Below, one piece after another: positions 46,061 to 57,697 of a stretch of DNA of 64,000 nt (position 1 is its first letter; each line of letters begins with the position of its first letter). The notes below the pieces were generated by a model. That model had not been told where the DNA came from. It searched no databases and saw nothing but the letters and a program-made list of their open reading frames with translations. This DNA is from Primulina eburnea (Eukaryota > Streptophyta > Magnoliopsida > Lamiales > Gesneriaceae), in NCBI RefSeq assembly GCF_022965805.1, contig NC_133101.1, positions 12,867,054 to 12,931,053 of the forward strand, given 5' to 3'. Position numbers and translations under genes: made by a program.

Positions 46061-46870
46061 GTGAGGGGTGGGAAGTTTCTGGGCTATATGGTGACAGAGA
46101 GGGGGATTGAGACTAACCCTGAGAAAGTTCAAGCTATCCAAGATATGGTCGCTCCTCGGGGGCCCAAAGATGTTCAGCAGTTGACAGGGAGGATTGCTGC
46201 GCTGGCACGTTTTATCTCGAGGTCCGCCCACAGTAGCTTACCCTTCTTCCGGACCTTGCGAAAAGCAAAAAAATTTGAATGGGGGCCGGATTGCGAGAAG
46301 GCTTTCACAGAATTGAAGGAGTACCTGGCCGAGCTTCCCGTCCTGGCCAAACCGGCAACGGGTGAGCCTTTATGGGTATATTTATGTGCTACTGAAGGGG
46401 CTGTGAGTTCAGTCCTTGTTAAGCTGGATGGATCAGTTCAGAAGCCGGTGTACTATGTTTCGCATGCACTTAAAGGGGCAGAGATCCGATACTCAGGGTT
46501 GGAAAAATTGGCTTTGGCTTTGGTAATGACAGCAAGACGCTTGAGGCCCTACTTCCTATCCCATCCGATTGTGGTGCTCACTAACAGTCCATTGGGCAGA
46601 ATCCTAACTCATTCGGATATGTCTGGCCGCTTGATCAAGTGGACTACTGAGCTAGGGGAGTATGACATCCAGTATGAGCCAAGAACATCTATTAAAGTAC
46701 AAGCCTTAGCCGATTTTCTGGCCGAGACCGTGTATCTTGAAAATGAAGACCCTTGGAAGGTATATGTTGATGGTTCATCTTCTAGAGAGGGAAGCGGGGT
46801 GGGAGTGGTACTGATTTCACCAGCTGGGGAGGAAGTGAAGTTGGCAGTTAGGTTGGATTTTCGGGCATAA
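46061..46870 (+). CDS. Tat element RNase H and start of second RNase H
   Basis: Continues RT (KFLGYMVTERGIETNPEKVQ thumb) into the gypsy RNase H-like region (LWVYLCATEGAVSSVLVK, with the usual first D replaced by C in LCATE; YSGLEKLALALVM). It then enters a second RNase H with VYVDGSSSREGSGVGVVLIS. A TAA at 46868-46870 breaks it. RNase H removes the RNA strand after first-strand synthesis. Confidence 0.85.
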   Translation: MRGGKFLGYMVTERGIETNPEKVQAIQDMVAPRGPKDVQQLTGRIAALARFISRSAHSSLPFFRTLRKAKKFEWGPDCEKAFTELKEYLAELPVLAKPATGEPLWVYLCATEGAVSSVLVKLDGSVQKPVYYVSHALKGAEIRYSGLEKLALALVMTARRLRPYFLSHPIVVLTNSPLGRILTHSDMSGRLIKWTTELGEYDIQYEPRTSIKVQALADFLAETVYLENEDPWKVYVDGSSSREGSGVGVVLISPAGEEVKLAVRLDFRA

Positions 46871-47127
46871 AACAATGAGGCAGAATACGAGGCTGTGTTG
46901 GCAGGACTGCGAGCAGCCAGAAACGTGGGAGCTACCCGGGTACTTATCTTTTCTGACTCACAGTTGGTAGCACAGCAGATGAAGGGAACGTATGATGTGA
47001 AAGATGAGAAACTTATTGAGTATGCTCAAGAGGTGGACATAGTCAGAGAGAAATTCACGGAGATCACATTTGAACAGATCCCCAGGAAAGAAAATGAAAA
47101 AGCAGACACTCTAGCCAAAATGGCTTG
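46871..47127 (+). CDS. Second (archaeal-type) RNase H, C-terminal part
   Basis: NNEAEYEAVLAGLRAARNVG with the catalytic E, FSDSQLVAQQMKG with the second D, and IPRKENEKADTLAKMA at the end. This extra RNase H after the ordinary one is a hallmark of Tat elements. A stop at 47126-47128 separates it from the linker (47132-47383). Confidence 0.85.
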
Positions 47128-47131
47128 AACA

Positions 47132-48441
47132 ATGGGAAGCTGGAAGACTAGAGATGTGGTATTTCAAATTGAACTCACACCTCAAACGAGTTCACCTGCA
47201 GTTGAACAGGAGGAGGAGGATTGGAGAACTGCTATACTTGATTACTTGAAGGAGAAAAAACTTCCTGCTGACCCTAGGGAGGCTCGTAAGTTGAAGATAA
47301 AATGTTCACACTATGTAATGGTAGGGGACGTGTTGTTTAGAACGTCTTTTGCAGGACCGCTCCTTCGGTGTTTGAGTTACTGAGAGGCTGATTATGTGCT
47401 CCGAGAAGTTCATGAGGGTGTTGTGGAAATCATTTGGGAGCTTATGCATTGGCGAGGAAGGTGCTCCTCGCCGGTCATTCTTTGCCCTCAGTGCTACATG
47501 ATGCTCAAGAGTTAGTGAAGTCTTGTGATAGTTGTCAACGTCATGCGCGGTTGAATCACCGACCGGCCGCGATGATGAAGGCTGTCATGGCCGCCTGTCC
47601 CTTTGACCAGTGGGGAATGGATATTGTGGGACCTTTTCTTATAGCTCCTGCTCAGAAAAAATTCCTACTGGTAGCTGTTGATTATTTTTCAAAATGGGTG
47701 GAAGCAGAGCCTTTGGCCAGAATCACTGAGAATGACGTCCTGAAATTCTTGTGGAAGAGTATAGTATGCAGGTACGGGGTACCTAGGAGGCTGATATCTG
47801 ATAATGGGAGACAATTCCAAGGGGCTAAAATTGAAGCTTGGCGTAAAGAAATGAAGATCCAACAGGTCTTTACCTCTGTAGCTTACCCGCAGTATAATGG
47901 CCAGGTGGAGGTGACTAATCGGACGCTGGTGCAGGGTCTGAAAGTTCGACTGGGCAAAGCTAAAGGCAATTGGGTGGATGAGCTACCAAGTGTCTTATGG
48001 GCATACCGAACCACTCCAAGAGAAGGAACCAAAGAAACTCCTTTCGGTTTGGTTTATGGTACTGAAGCAGTGATCCCGGCTGAGATCGGGTTGGAATCGG
48101 CGAGGGTGATGTTTTATGACGAGGACAATGGTGCGAGACGCGCTACTGACCTTGATCTGTTGGAGGGAAAGAGAGAGTCTGCCAGCATTCAACTGGAAGC
48201 TTATAAGAACCGCATTGCACAGTCTTATAATCGGAGAGTCGTGCAGAGAAACTTTCAGGTGGGTGATTTGGTCCTGAGGAAGGTGCAAGAAGAGCAGAGG
48301 GGAAAATTGGACCCAAAGTGGGAGGGTCCCTTCAAGGTGGTCGAGAGGCTGAGCTCTGGAGCCTATTACTTAGAGAATGCGCAAGGCAAAGCTTTGAAGA
48401 GGCCTTGGAATGCTTATCACCTTAGGAAGTATTATTCTTGA
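47132..48441 (+). pseudogene. Tat element integrase
   Basis: A linker (SHYVMVGDVLFRTSFAGPLL) is followed by a TGA near 47381 and a frame change. The 335-codon integrase stretch then runs from 47434 to TGA 48439-48441. It shows the second half of the zinc finger (SCDSCQRHA), catalytic MDIVGPF and SDNGRQF, the E in QVEVTNR, and a C-terminal PFKVVERLSSGAYYLE domain without a chromodomain. The first part of the zinc finger is scrambled at 47380-47440. Confidence 0.88.
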
Positions 48442-48557
48442 TTCTGTCATCGATCTATTTTATTTCCTGAATTTTCCTATGTAATCCATTGGAATTCAAC
48501 AAAATCAAGTTCTTCCTTTTAGTTCATGAATGTTGTTGTATTGTGAGAGTGATAAAA

Positions 48558-49770
48558 TAATTTTATTTTTCTACTAAGGCATCGCCTAGTAGAGGAGCAG
48601 AGTGAAGAAGAAAAATTTTATTTTCCTACTAAGGTATCGCCTAGTAGAGGAGCAGAGGAGAAGAACATTTTTATTTTCTTACTAAGGCATCGCCTAGTAG
48701 AGGAGCAGAGTGAAGAAGAAAAATTTTATTTTCCTGCTAAGGTATCAGCTAGCAGAGGAGTTAGAGGTTGAGGGTGTTGAATTTTATTTGCCTGCTAAGG
48801 TATGACCTAGCAGAGGAATTAGAGTGTGGTAACGTTGATTTCTATTTTCCTGCTAAGGTACTACCTGGCAGAGGAGTTTGAGGTTGAGGGTGTTGATTTT
48901 TATTTGCCTGCTAAGGTATGACCTAGCAGAGGAGTTAGAGTGTGGTAACGTTGATTTCTATTTTCCTGCTAAGGTACTACCTGGCAGAGGAGTTAGAGGG
49001 TGGAGGTGATGAACTTTATTTTCCTGCTCAGGTGTCACCAAGCAGAGGAGTTAGAGTGTGGTGATGTTGATTTTTATTTTCCTGCTTTGGTGTCACCTAG
49101 CAGAGGAGTTAGAGGGTGGTGAGGTTGAATTTTGATTTCCTGCTAAGGTCCTACCTGGCAGAGGAGTTAGAGGGTGGAGGTGATGAATTTTTATTTTCCT
49201 GCTGAGGTATTATCTAGCAGAGGAGTTAGAGGGTGAAGGTGTTGGTTTTTATTTTCCTGCTCAGGTGTCGACTAGCAGAGGAGTTAGAGCGTGGTGACGT
49301 TAATTTTTATTTTCCTGCTGAGGTATTATCTAGCAGAGGAGTTAGAGGGTGAAGGTGTTGATTTTTATTTTCCTGCTCAGGTGTCGCCTAGCAGAGGAGT
49401 TAGAGCGTGGTGACGTTGATTTTTATTTTCCTGCTGAGGTATTGCCTAGCAGAGGAGTTAGAGGGTGAAGGTGTTGATTTTTATTTTCCTGCTGAGGTAT
49501 TACCTAGCAGAGGAGTTAGAGGGTGAAGGTGTTGATTTTTATTTTCCTGCTCAGGTGTCACCTAGCAGAGGAGTTAGAGCGTGGTGACGTTGATTTTTAT
49601 TTTCCTGCTCAGGTGTTACCTAGCAGAGGAGTTAGAGGGTGAGGATGTTGATTTTATTTGCCTGCTAAGGTATCACCTAGCAGAGGAGTTAGGGTGTAGT
49701 GACGTGAAATTTTATTTTCCTGCTAAGGTGTCACCTAGCAAAGGAGTTAGAGGGTGGGGATTTTATTTGC
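48558..49770 (+). repeat. 58-bp tandem array (about 21 units)
   Basis: Units follow the pattern TTTATTTTCCTGCTnAGGT, a variable centre CTAGCAGAGGAGTTAGAG, and a spacer. In the later part two spacer types (GGGTGAAGGTGTTGAT and GCGTGGTGACGTTGAT) alternate, giving a 116-bp higher-order unit. Each unit can fold through CTGCT/AGCAG. The first three units use the variant CTACTAAGG...CTAGTAGAGG, with a compensating change in the stem. Lies between integrase and the antisense gene. Confidence 0.92.
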
Positions 49771-49969
49771 CCTAGCGGGTTAATAATATCAGATATAAAC
49801 TCGGAATAAATCATAAATGTGAATGCAAAATACTCAATGTTGCGTAAAAGGAGTTCGTACATGCCGAAAGTGTGCAAAAGGAAATAACCAAATGTAAACG
49901 TCGCAAAATTCGCATAGTTCTACGGAAAGTAAAGCAATGCAGAAAATAGCATAAATAAAGGAGTTCGAT

Positions 49970-52120
49970 CTAAGAATCAGGGGGGAGACTCGATATGAAG
50001 CCCTCCAGGTCGATGAAGTCAGTAGGGGCGTCTGGCGGAGGATAGCCCTGAGTCTTGAAGAGGTCGATTGCACCCTCGAAACCCACTCTCAAGTAGTGAA
50101 AAGCTTTCGGACCACAGATCTCGACAAATTCTTCGGATTTGAGAAATTCCTCTTTGAATGAGGAGGCTTCTGCAACATGTCGTGCCTTGGCGTCTTTAAG
50201 CTCAGCCTGTGAATTCTTTAATTATTTCTTCAGCTTCTGGATCTCTTTAGCTTGATACTCTATCAGCCGCTGAGACTCCTGCTTCTGTTTCGAGAGCTCG
50301 CCGTACTCGATCTGGGACTCCGACAATTGAGCTTGAGACTCCGAAAGCCCATTAGCATGCGTCACTTTCATCTCGTCAATAGTAGTCTGGAGCCGTTCGC
50401 GGAGAGGCTCGCTCTCGCGTGATTCTTGGTAGGCGTCAGATCGAGTGGCCTTAACACGCTCAGCCACCTCTCCGACGTACATCATGCCCTGCGTAAGTAG
50501 ATAAGGGTGAAAAGACGACAAGAAAATCAAACACATATTAGACAACAATCTAAAGACTAGGAGGAGAAGCATATCTCAGTGACACTGGTGCATGCCCGGC
50601 GAAGGAGTGCAGACAACCCCAGTGAACTCATGAACGTTGCATCTGCCTTGGAGGGAAGCTGGTACATTATCTTCTGAGCCAATTGAGTAGGACCCCGCCC
50701 CACGATGGCCGTATCCGAGGTATATAGAGGATGTACCCCCGGCTCAGGGGGAGGCCCCTCATCTGACTCGGACCCCTCTGGAGAAGAAACCGATATGATA
50801 GAAATCTCAGAAATCTTGCGCTTGACATGCTGTGGGGCTGACGGGCTAAGATCAGTTGATGCCTTTTGCTTACCAGACGGAGGAGGGGACTTGGCGCGAG
50901 GAGGTGGAGAGGATGCTCGCTTTGGGGCGGAAGAAGAGGAGCCTGCCTTCTTCTTCTTCGCAGCAATAGGGGAGCAAGGGGAGCTGGCAGGCTTCTTTCC
51001 AGTAGTAGAGCAGGAATCTGTTTTCTTTTTCTCAGCAGCAGAACAATCTCCCTTTGGGCCCATCGTGACTACTGGGGTAACGGACTTCTGGGAAGCTGAT
51101 GAGGAACCCACGGCCTTTGTCTTGGAAAGTTCACGGAGAAATAGGGCGTTCATGACTCTAGTACCTGCAAGCAGAGACAATGAACCAGATAAGAACGTTT
51201 ATTAAGTAACATAATAAACAAAAGAAAAACAAGAAGTATGAAAAGATGAGAATATCTACCAGCATTCTCCTTCAGCTTAATTTTAGCGGGACTTAACCCG
51301 GCATGACATAGGAGATCCTCATATAGAAGTTTGGGAATGTTAAAGCATCGATTTCCTAGTACACTCATTATCTTCAGGTACTCCTCATCTTTCTTATAAC
51401 CCTTGGAAAGATCGGGCTTGGTAAAAGTGGGATACCAATCTGTGAAGCAAGTCAATTCTTTGGGTGGCTGGACAAAGAGGAAGTATTTTTTCCAATCCTT
51501 CACGTGACTGGGGGCTCCATCGAAAAGTTTGTGGCTAGACCGGGAGGTTACATAGAAAGGTCCATCTTTTGATCTAGACAAAACTAAGAAGTAGGAAAAG
51601 TGGTGCAATTCAAAGGGAGGTCTAGGGCCCTGAATAACACAACGAAACAGCTTATCAAACGGAAGGCATTGGGCGTGAGTAAACCTAAGTGCACCTGATA
51701 GTACTTGCTTAATTCTTGAAAGAAATCACACAAGGGGAAACGAAGACCTGCATCAAAATGATGCTGAAAAAAGGTATAATAGCCCTTAGGGGCAAGATAA
51801 GGTCGGTCATCTGGGCCAGGAATGATTATCTGGTGGGAGGAAGGAATGTGCCACATAGTGCTAATTTTCGACTCACTACCAGGAGGAATGTGGGAGGACA
51901 AATGACCGTACCATAAGTTATCTGCCTCAGATATGTTCATTCGTTGGGTCACGTGACGAACTTCCTTACCCGGACGACTATGAGTAGTGACTTCCTCCTC
52001 ATGGGAATCAGGGATAAACTCAGGATCAGTTATGGAAATCCTACCCTGGCTAGACTCACTAGACCCGCTAGATCTTTCAAAATCACTCGAAGAACCAGAA
52101 TCGGAATCGGAAGAAGACAT
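49970..52120 (-). pseudogene. Antisense gene of the Tat element (putative gypsy-type transposase family)
   Basis: Minus strand, ATG 52120, TAG 49970-49972. First exon: acidic Ser-rich start (MSSSDSDSGSSSDFERSSGS), then YYTFFQHHFDAGLRFPLCDF and LLTPNAFRLISCF, the style of the plant putative gypsy-type transposon domain found on the antisense strand of Tat elements (family name from memory). A frameshift near 51612 precedes HHFSYFLVLSRSKDGPFYVT. A donor after 51260 and an acceptor before 51164 fit an intron. The next exon is Lys/Ser/Pro-rich (50557-51164). A coiled-coil-like stretch (50222-50490) and a C-terminal part ending FISSLPPDS follow, with one stop near 50220. Function unknown. Confidence 0.75.
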
Positions 52121-52204
52121 AATTATTAAGGCTAATCAAACAGGTAAACGAGAGAACTGACCCGGGTAAGACGTGGAAATAATACTCAAAGCAATAGAAT
52201 CGTA

Positions 52205-52870
52205 GGGATGGGCGAGCGTGCGGAGGACCCAGGCGGGCGTGGGCAGGGCTCGGCGGGGCGAGCGTGTGTATGGGCGGGCTGATGCACGAGGGTGGCGAGG
52301 TGATGGGGCGCGACGGGCGGAGATGCGCACGGGGGAGAGCTCGTGCTTGGGCGAGCAGGCGGATGGGCGAGCCGGCGAGCGTGGGCAGGGCTCGGCTGGG
52401 GCGAGCTCGCGCTTGGGCGAGCAAGCGGATGGGCAAGCATTGGCTGGGGTGAGCAGGCGGATGGGGTAGCAGGCTTGGGCGAGCGGGCGTGTATGGGCGA
52501 GCCTGCGGATGGGCGAGCGCTGGCTGGGGTGAGTTCGCGCTTGGGCGAGCAGGCGGATGGGCGAGCACGGGCTGGGGCGAGTAGGCGGATGGGCGAGCGG
52601 GCGTGTATGGGCGAGCCTGCGGATGGGCGAGCGGTGGCTGGGGCGAGCTCGCGCTTGGGCGAGCAGGCGGATGGGCGAGCACTGGCTGGGGCAAGCAGGC
52701 GGATGGGCGAGCAGGCTTGGGCGAGCCTGCGGATGGGCGAGCGTTGGATGGGGCGAGCTCGCGCTTGGGCGAGCAGGCGGATGGGCGCGGGGGCGAGCGG
52801 AAGCTTAGGCGAGCGTGGCAGGGGCGCTCGGCGAGGCGCTGGCGAGCGTGCGCACTGAACTGCTGGGAGA
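52205..52870. repeat. GC-rich minisatellite (GGGCGAGCAGGCGGATGGGC family)
   Basis: Irregular tandem repeats built from GGGCGAGC, AGGCGGATGGGC and TGGCTGGGGCGAG blocks. Strongly GC-rich in an AT-rich window. It lies 80 bases upstream of the antisense gene start and before the 3' LTR. All frames on both strands stay open over long stretches because of the base composition; these frames are not genes. Confidence 0.9.
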
Positions 52871-53074
52871 GGCGGAGGATAGGGCGAGCCTGCGCTCTGG
52901 ACTGTCGGCAGGGCAGTGGCTTGCGCGCGGAGGGCAGGGGCGCGCCGGGTTGTCGTGCGCGTGAGCTAGCTGGGGCTCGACGTGGGCTTGGGCATGCGTT
53001 GGGTTCAGGCGACGCGGTGACCAGGGCACGCGTGAAGGTGGCAACGAGATGGTTAGGAAACGGGAAAGAGCTAG

Positions 53075-53417
53075 TGATACCCCAGGGATGAGCCCATCAA
53101 GATCTGACCCAAACTCCTGGCCCATATCTAAGGCCCACAGGTTAAGGCCCACAGGTGACCCATGTATTCTCCTATAAATACCAGGTTCGAGTGTTCAGTT
53201 TATTCATTCACTATATTGTTTTCAGCAGCGTCCTTAGCTGCTACCCTCATATATCCTCAGTCACTGACTTGAGCGTCGGAGGGGCTACGCCAGGACACCC
53301 TCCTGGCCCCCTTCTAACGATCCTATTTGTGATTTTCAGGCTCAGGGTGATTTCAAAGCCCACGTCTGAACTAGTGACGCTTGCGTGGATCGGACCCTAG
53401 ATTTCCCGTGAGTATCA
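53075..53417 (+). repeat. 3' LTR of the Tat element
   Basis: 343 bp, same ends as the 5' LTR, preceded by the purine-rich AGGAAACGGGAAAGAGCTAG. Confidence 0.93.
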
Positions 53418-53422
53418 CATAC

Positions 53423-53764
53423 CTTTTCAAACTACGCAATTTCTCATTCCTTTCCCTAGAAAAAATAATTTTGAAACATTGAGTTGGCTTTATTTATATA
53501 TAATATCGCATGAATAATACAAAAAAAAAGACTAGTGATGAAAATAAATATATCACGCGTAATGGGTTTCTTTCTCAAAAGATCATGTAGAATAGCTTCA
53601 CCACATTATGATAATTAAGTATCATCAAACTAACCACTTTTGCAGATCAGGTCCTAATAGATCATACCTAGCAGTAATTAATTGAGATAAAAATTGCTAG
53701 ATGAGACAAGTAAAATATTATTAAAATTTAGACACATCACAAACCTGATAAAGTTTTTTTTGTG
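53423..53764. other. AT-rich spacer after the Tat element
   Basis: Nothing recognised; possible 3' UTR of the small minus-strand gene that ends at 53765. Confidence 0.4.
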
Positions 53765-54390
53765 TCAAGTATGACTTAATTTGTCGCTGTAAATTAAAAA
53801 AAAAAAAGATCACTTTATTAGAATTCATCAAGCAAATAATAATATAAGAAAGATTACCTACCTACCTTATGAATTCATAAAGAACAGTGCACATTACGGA
53901 AATCTGGCAACCGAACACAACCACTGAAACAAGCAAGGAAAGTAACATTGCGAAAATGTTAGGTCAATGTCCATAAACATTAGGACAAATAAAACGATCT
54001 TACTGTTTGTTAAGGTATTTAGTTAATGTGCATCGTTGTCAGTTTGGCACCAATCACATATAAAAGGGAAAATGGAACGGAATTTATCTTACCAGCAAGA
54101 TAAGGAAACTGATAAACCTCATCAACTCTAAAAACACAAGATCAGCCATCAAAACAAATGGCAATATAATAACTATTTCGAAAATTAATAAAACAGGCAT
54201 AAATTACCGTCGTCGATCAGGGGCACGGCCATTATATTTCCTCGCGCCTTGTCTGTTTCGTGATAGAATCCTACGAGCACAAGTCCTGAAAACAGATGAT
54301 CAATTAGTTTTTAAAACAGATGAATTAGTTGTTGTTGTTGCTGAGAGCGAAGAAGACTATGAACAATTCGCACCTAATAATCGGAGACAT
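53765..54390 (-). CDS. Small five-exon gene, predicted 69-residue membrane protein (left)
   Basis: Not recognised as a known family. Exons on the minus strand: 54374-54390 (ATG at 54390), 54208-54285, 54093-54127, 53866-53923, 53765-53786 (TGA). All four introns are GT-AG and every phase fits. The protein begins MSPIIRTCARRILSRN, basic and Arg-rich like an organelle-targeting sequence. It then has a polar stretch, a hydrophobic segment YLAVVVFGCQISVMCTVLYE (residues about 42-61) long enough for one membrane pass, and a short tail SDKLSHT. Exons 1-2 and both first introns lie in the palindrome and recur at 57698-57874. There the only coding differences are a synonymous change and a 12-base in-frame deletion, which suggests selection on the coding. 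The exon structure was read by eye; transcripts are needed. Confidence 0.45.
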
Positions 54391-55498
54391 TTTTGCGTAA
54401 TTGATGATTATTCAACGTATGTCTGACCTTTTAGTTTCTTGCGGAATGGAGGAGGAGTACTCATCATATTAATATATATTGGTAATCATCATTTGACCAA
54501 AAATAATCTTTTTGTGTATCTTTATCTATATATATATTTTATGTTAAAATTATATATATATTTTTTAAAAAATCCTTATCTTAGATCATCTCTTTATATC
54601 TCAAATTAGTAGGTACAACACGATTATTTATTTATGATTATAAAGTTAAAAAAAAACTATCTTGTTATGTTTGTCTATCTATATCTATATTTTATGTAAA
54701 AATTATATATTAAAAAATAAAATAATATTAAATGTATAATCAAGGTATCTTATAACTATATTTATAACAATTATATCGTGAGATTTTGTATCCAATGTAT
54801 CATTAGATTTGATAAATAAACTTTTTGAATTGAATTTTTATGGTACAAGAATAGTTGTATAATTTTCATTATACCTGTAACATTAGTCTAAAAAACATAT
54901 TCTCTCACCTTTATCTTTTCATAAATTATATATTTATATCTCAATCTGGTCTATATTCAATATAAGAGAAATAATAATCTTTAAAAATTTTTGCAAAGTT
55001 TAAAAGTTAAGATGTATTCAATCAATGCTTTTATAAAATTTATAAGAATCTATTGACATCCAAAATAAACTTTCATGCATGGAGTTTTAAAAAATTATAT
55101 GACGTTCAAACTCAGTTTTAAATACTCTATAAAATTTTATAGGTATTCAAATTTTCAATTGACTTTTAATAATTCCATTAAAACATGAAAGAATAAAGTG
55201 CACAATGAAATGTTAAAAATTATTGGACAAATTTTTTAATTAATTTCTTTCTCTCTATTCTCCCTCCCTCTCCATTCAAATTATGTTTCAACACATCTTT
55301 ATTCCCCCTTCAAAACAATTTTAAAATAAGTTTATCTAAACATTTTAAAACAAAGTTAGCCAAACACTCTCTTAATGACTCCAACACATATATAATAGAA
55401 TATATTAAACTAAACGAAAACATAAACATATATATTATCTATATTATTTTATTAAATTTGAAGGGCTTATTAAATTAACTAACTTTTGTGTCTGTTCT

Positions 55499-55885
55499 TA
55501 GGGGTGGGTACAGTACGGCATACCGTACCGAACTACGGTATCGTATATCGTACCGAAAATATCGGTATGAAATTTTTCCATACCGGTACCGAAAATTCGG
55601 TATACCGAATTTTCGGTATGAAAAAATTTCATACCGGTACCGTACCGACACCTAAAATTTTGTCGGTATACCGAAAAAATGTCGGTATACCGAAAAGTTT
55701 TCGGTATACCGAACTTAAATTTTTAAAAAATAATTAAAAAAATTTATTTTCGTTATTTCGGTATATACCGAAATACCGAAAAAAAATAATTTCGTACCGA
55801 AATTTTCGGTATCCCGATTTTTCGGTAATTTCGGTATTTCTTTCGATACGATTTTTCGGTATTTCGGTATTTTTTACCACCCCTA
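55499..55885. mobile_element. hAT-type MITE in the left palindrome arm
   Basis: 387 bp with TAGGGGTGG ends and a perfect 8-bp duplication TCTGTTCT (55491-55498, 55886-55893). The interior is made of CGGTATACCGAA/TTCGGTATACCG repeats. Absent from the right arm. Confidence 0.85.
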
Positions 55886-56649
55886 TCTGTTCTTATGATA
55901 AACAAAATATATATATTTCTCGAATTACGAAAAAATTCTATTTTAATTGATAAAAAAAAACATAAAAACTTATTTTAATAAACATGTATCTTATACAGAA
56001 CTATCATATCTTAATAAATTATATTTTTATCTTTATCTATATTTTTAAATGTTAAAATAATTATATCATCATAAAATAAAATAAAAAATTATTATCAGAA
56101 AACATTTTTAAATTTTAACATGATCAATAAATTTTGAGTTATTTATCAAAAAATATTATTTTTTTACGTAAATCGATAAAAATAAAGTGGGTGAAAATCA
56201 TTTGAAGATAATAAAATAAATTAGAATCCCGGTTTCTACGATAAAATACAATCATTATCATTAATTGTTATAATTTTTGAGAAAATCCGGTTTGTGATGC
56301 ATTGCTATCGCTTGAATTTCCCTACATTATTGGATTTTCTCAAAAATTATAACAATTAATGATAATGATAGAATTTATCGTAGAAACCGGATTCTAATTT
56401 ATTTTATTATCTTCAAATATTGATTTTCACCCACTTTTATCTTTATTATCGTATACGCAATAAATAATATTTTTGATAAATAACTCAAAATTCATAGGTT
56501 ATATTAAAATTTAAGAATGTTTTCTGATAATAATTTTTTATTCTATTTTATGATGATATAATTATTTTAACATTCAAAAATATAGATAAAGATAAAAATA
56601 TAATTTATTAAGATATGATAGTTCTGTATAAGATACATGTTTATTAAAA

Positions 56650-56831
56650 CCCCAAAACTCTTGTGAGACGGTCTCACGGATCAATTTCGTGAGACGGGTC
56701 TCTTATTTGGGTCATCCATGAAAGAATATTATTTTTTATGCTAAGAGTATTACTTTTTATTGTGAATATCGATAGGGTTGACCCGTCTCACAGATAAAGA
56801 TTCGTGAGACCGTCTCACAAGAGACCTACTC
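56650..56831. mobile_element. MITE with CTCTTGTGAGACGGTCTCAC inverted repeats
   Basis: About 182 bp with a perfect 20-bp inverted repeat near its ends, flanked by ATTAAAA (56643-56649, 56832-56838). The left arm shows the empty site. Superfamily not decided; TSD length of seven to nine would fit a Mutator-type MITE. Confidence 0.75.
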
Positions 56832-56925
56832 ATTAAAATAGGTTTTTATGTTTTTTTATCAATTAAAATAGAATGTTTTCGTAATTTGAGAAGGAGATAT
56901 ATTTTGTATGTTTTTATAGTTTAAT

Positions 56926-56949
56926 ACGCGTGTGTGTGTGTGTGTGTGT
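56926..56949. repeat. TG microsatellite
   Basis: CG(TG)n run in the right palindrome arm, next to the place where the left arm has its hAT MITE. Confidence 0.8.
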
Positions 56950-57697
56950 CGGAGTCATTAAGAGGGTGTTTGTACATTGATGGCTTTCATGGAATTATCA
57001 AAAGACAATTGAAAATTTGAATACTTATAAAATTTTATAGAATATTTAAAAGCCGAGTTTGAATATCACATAAATTTTTAAAACTCCATGAAAGTTTATT
57101 TTGGATACAAATAGATTCTTATAAAGTTTATAAAAGTATTGATTGAATACATCTTAACTTTTAAACTTCGCAAAAATCTTTAAAGATTATTATTTCTTTT
57201 ATATTCAATATAGACAAGATTGAGATATAAATAGATAATTTATGAAAAGATAAATGTGAGATCATGTTTTTTAGACTAATGTTATAGGTATAATGAAAAT
57301 TGAACAACTATTCTTATACTATAAAAATGCAATTCAAAAAGTTTATTTATCAAATCTCCTGTTACATTGGATACAAAATCTCACGATATAATTGTTGTAG
57401 ATATAGTTATAACATATATTGATTATACATTTAATATTATTTATTTTTTAATATATAATTTTTACATAAAATATAGATATAGATAATCGTGTTGTCCCTA
57501 CTAATTTGAGGTATAAAGAGATGATTTAAGATAAGTTTTTTTTTTAAAAATAATATAATATTAACATAAAATATAGATATAGATAAATAAAGATAGACAA
57601 AAAGATTATTTTCGGTCACTTGATAATTACAATTATATATTAATATGGGTACTCCTCCATTCCGCAAGACATACGTTGAATAATCAATTACGCAAAA

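Larger units (their letters stand above)
41376..53417 (+). mobile_element. Full-length Tat-lineage Ty3/gypsy element
   Basis: 12042 bp with 343-bp LTRs (41376-41718, 53075-53417) and a perfect target duplication CATAC (41371-41375, 53418-53422). Order: LTR, PBS, gag, protease, RT (split by a nested solo LTR), RNase H, a second RNase H, integrase, a 58-bp tandem array, a minus-strand gene, a GC-rich minisatellite, polypurine tract, LTR. The dual RNase H, absence of a chromodomain and the antisense gene are Tat/Retand/Ogre traits. The LTRs differ at about ten positions, so it is much older than the element at 8054. Several stops and frameshifts mean it is not autonomous. Confidence 0.93.

Noticed and set aside
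48558..49770. Regular repeats of similar length separated by variable stretches, CRISPR-like at first sight
   Set aside because: The units are head-to-tail copies with diverged but related spacers, inside a plant retrotransposon; no cas genes and no unique spacers.
52343..53091. Long open frames of 80-170 codons on both strands
   Set aside because: They follow from the GC-rich repeat, which lacks stop codons in several frames; the predicted peptides are repeats of GWASRRMG-type blocks.
55486..55737. 83-codon frame rich in YR and FHTG repeats
   Set aside because: It is the translation of CGGTATACCG repeats in the hAT MITE.
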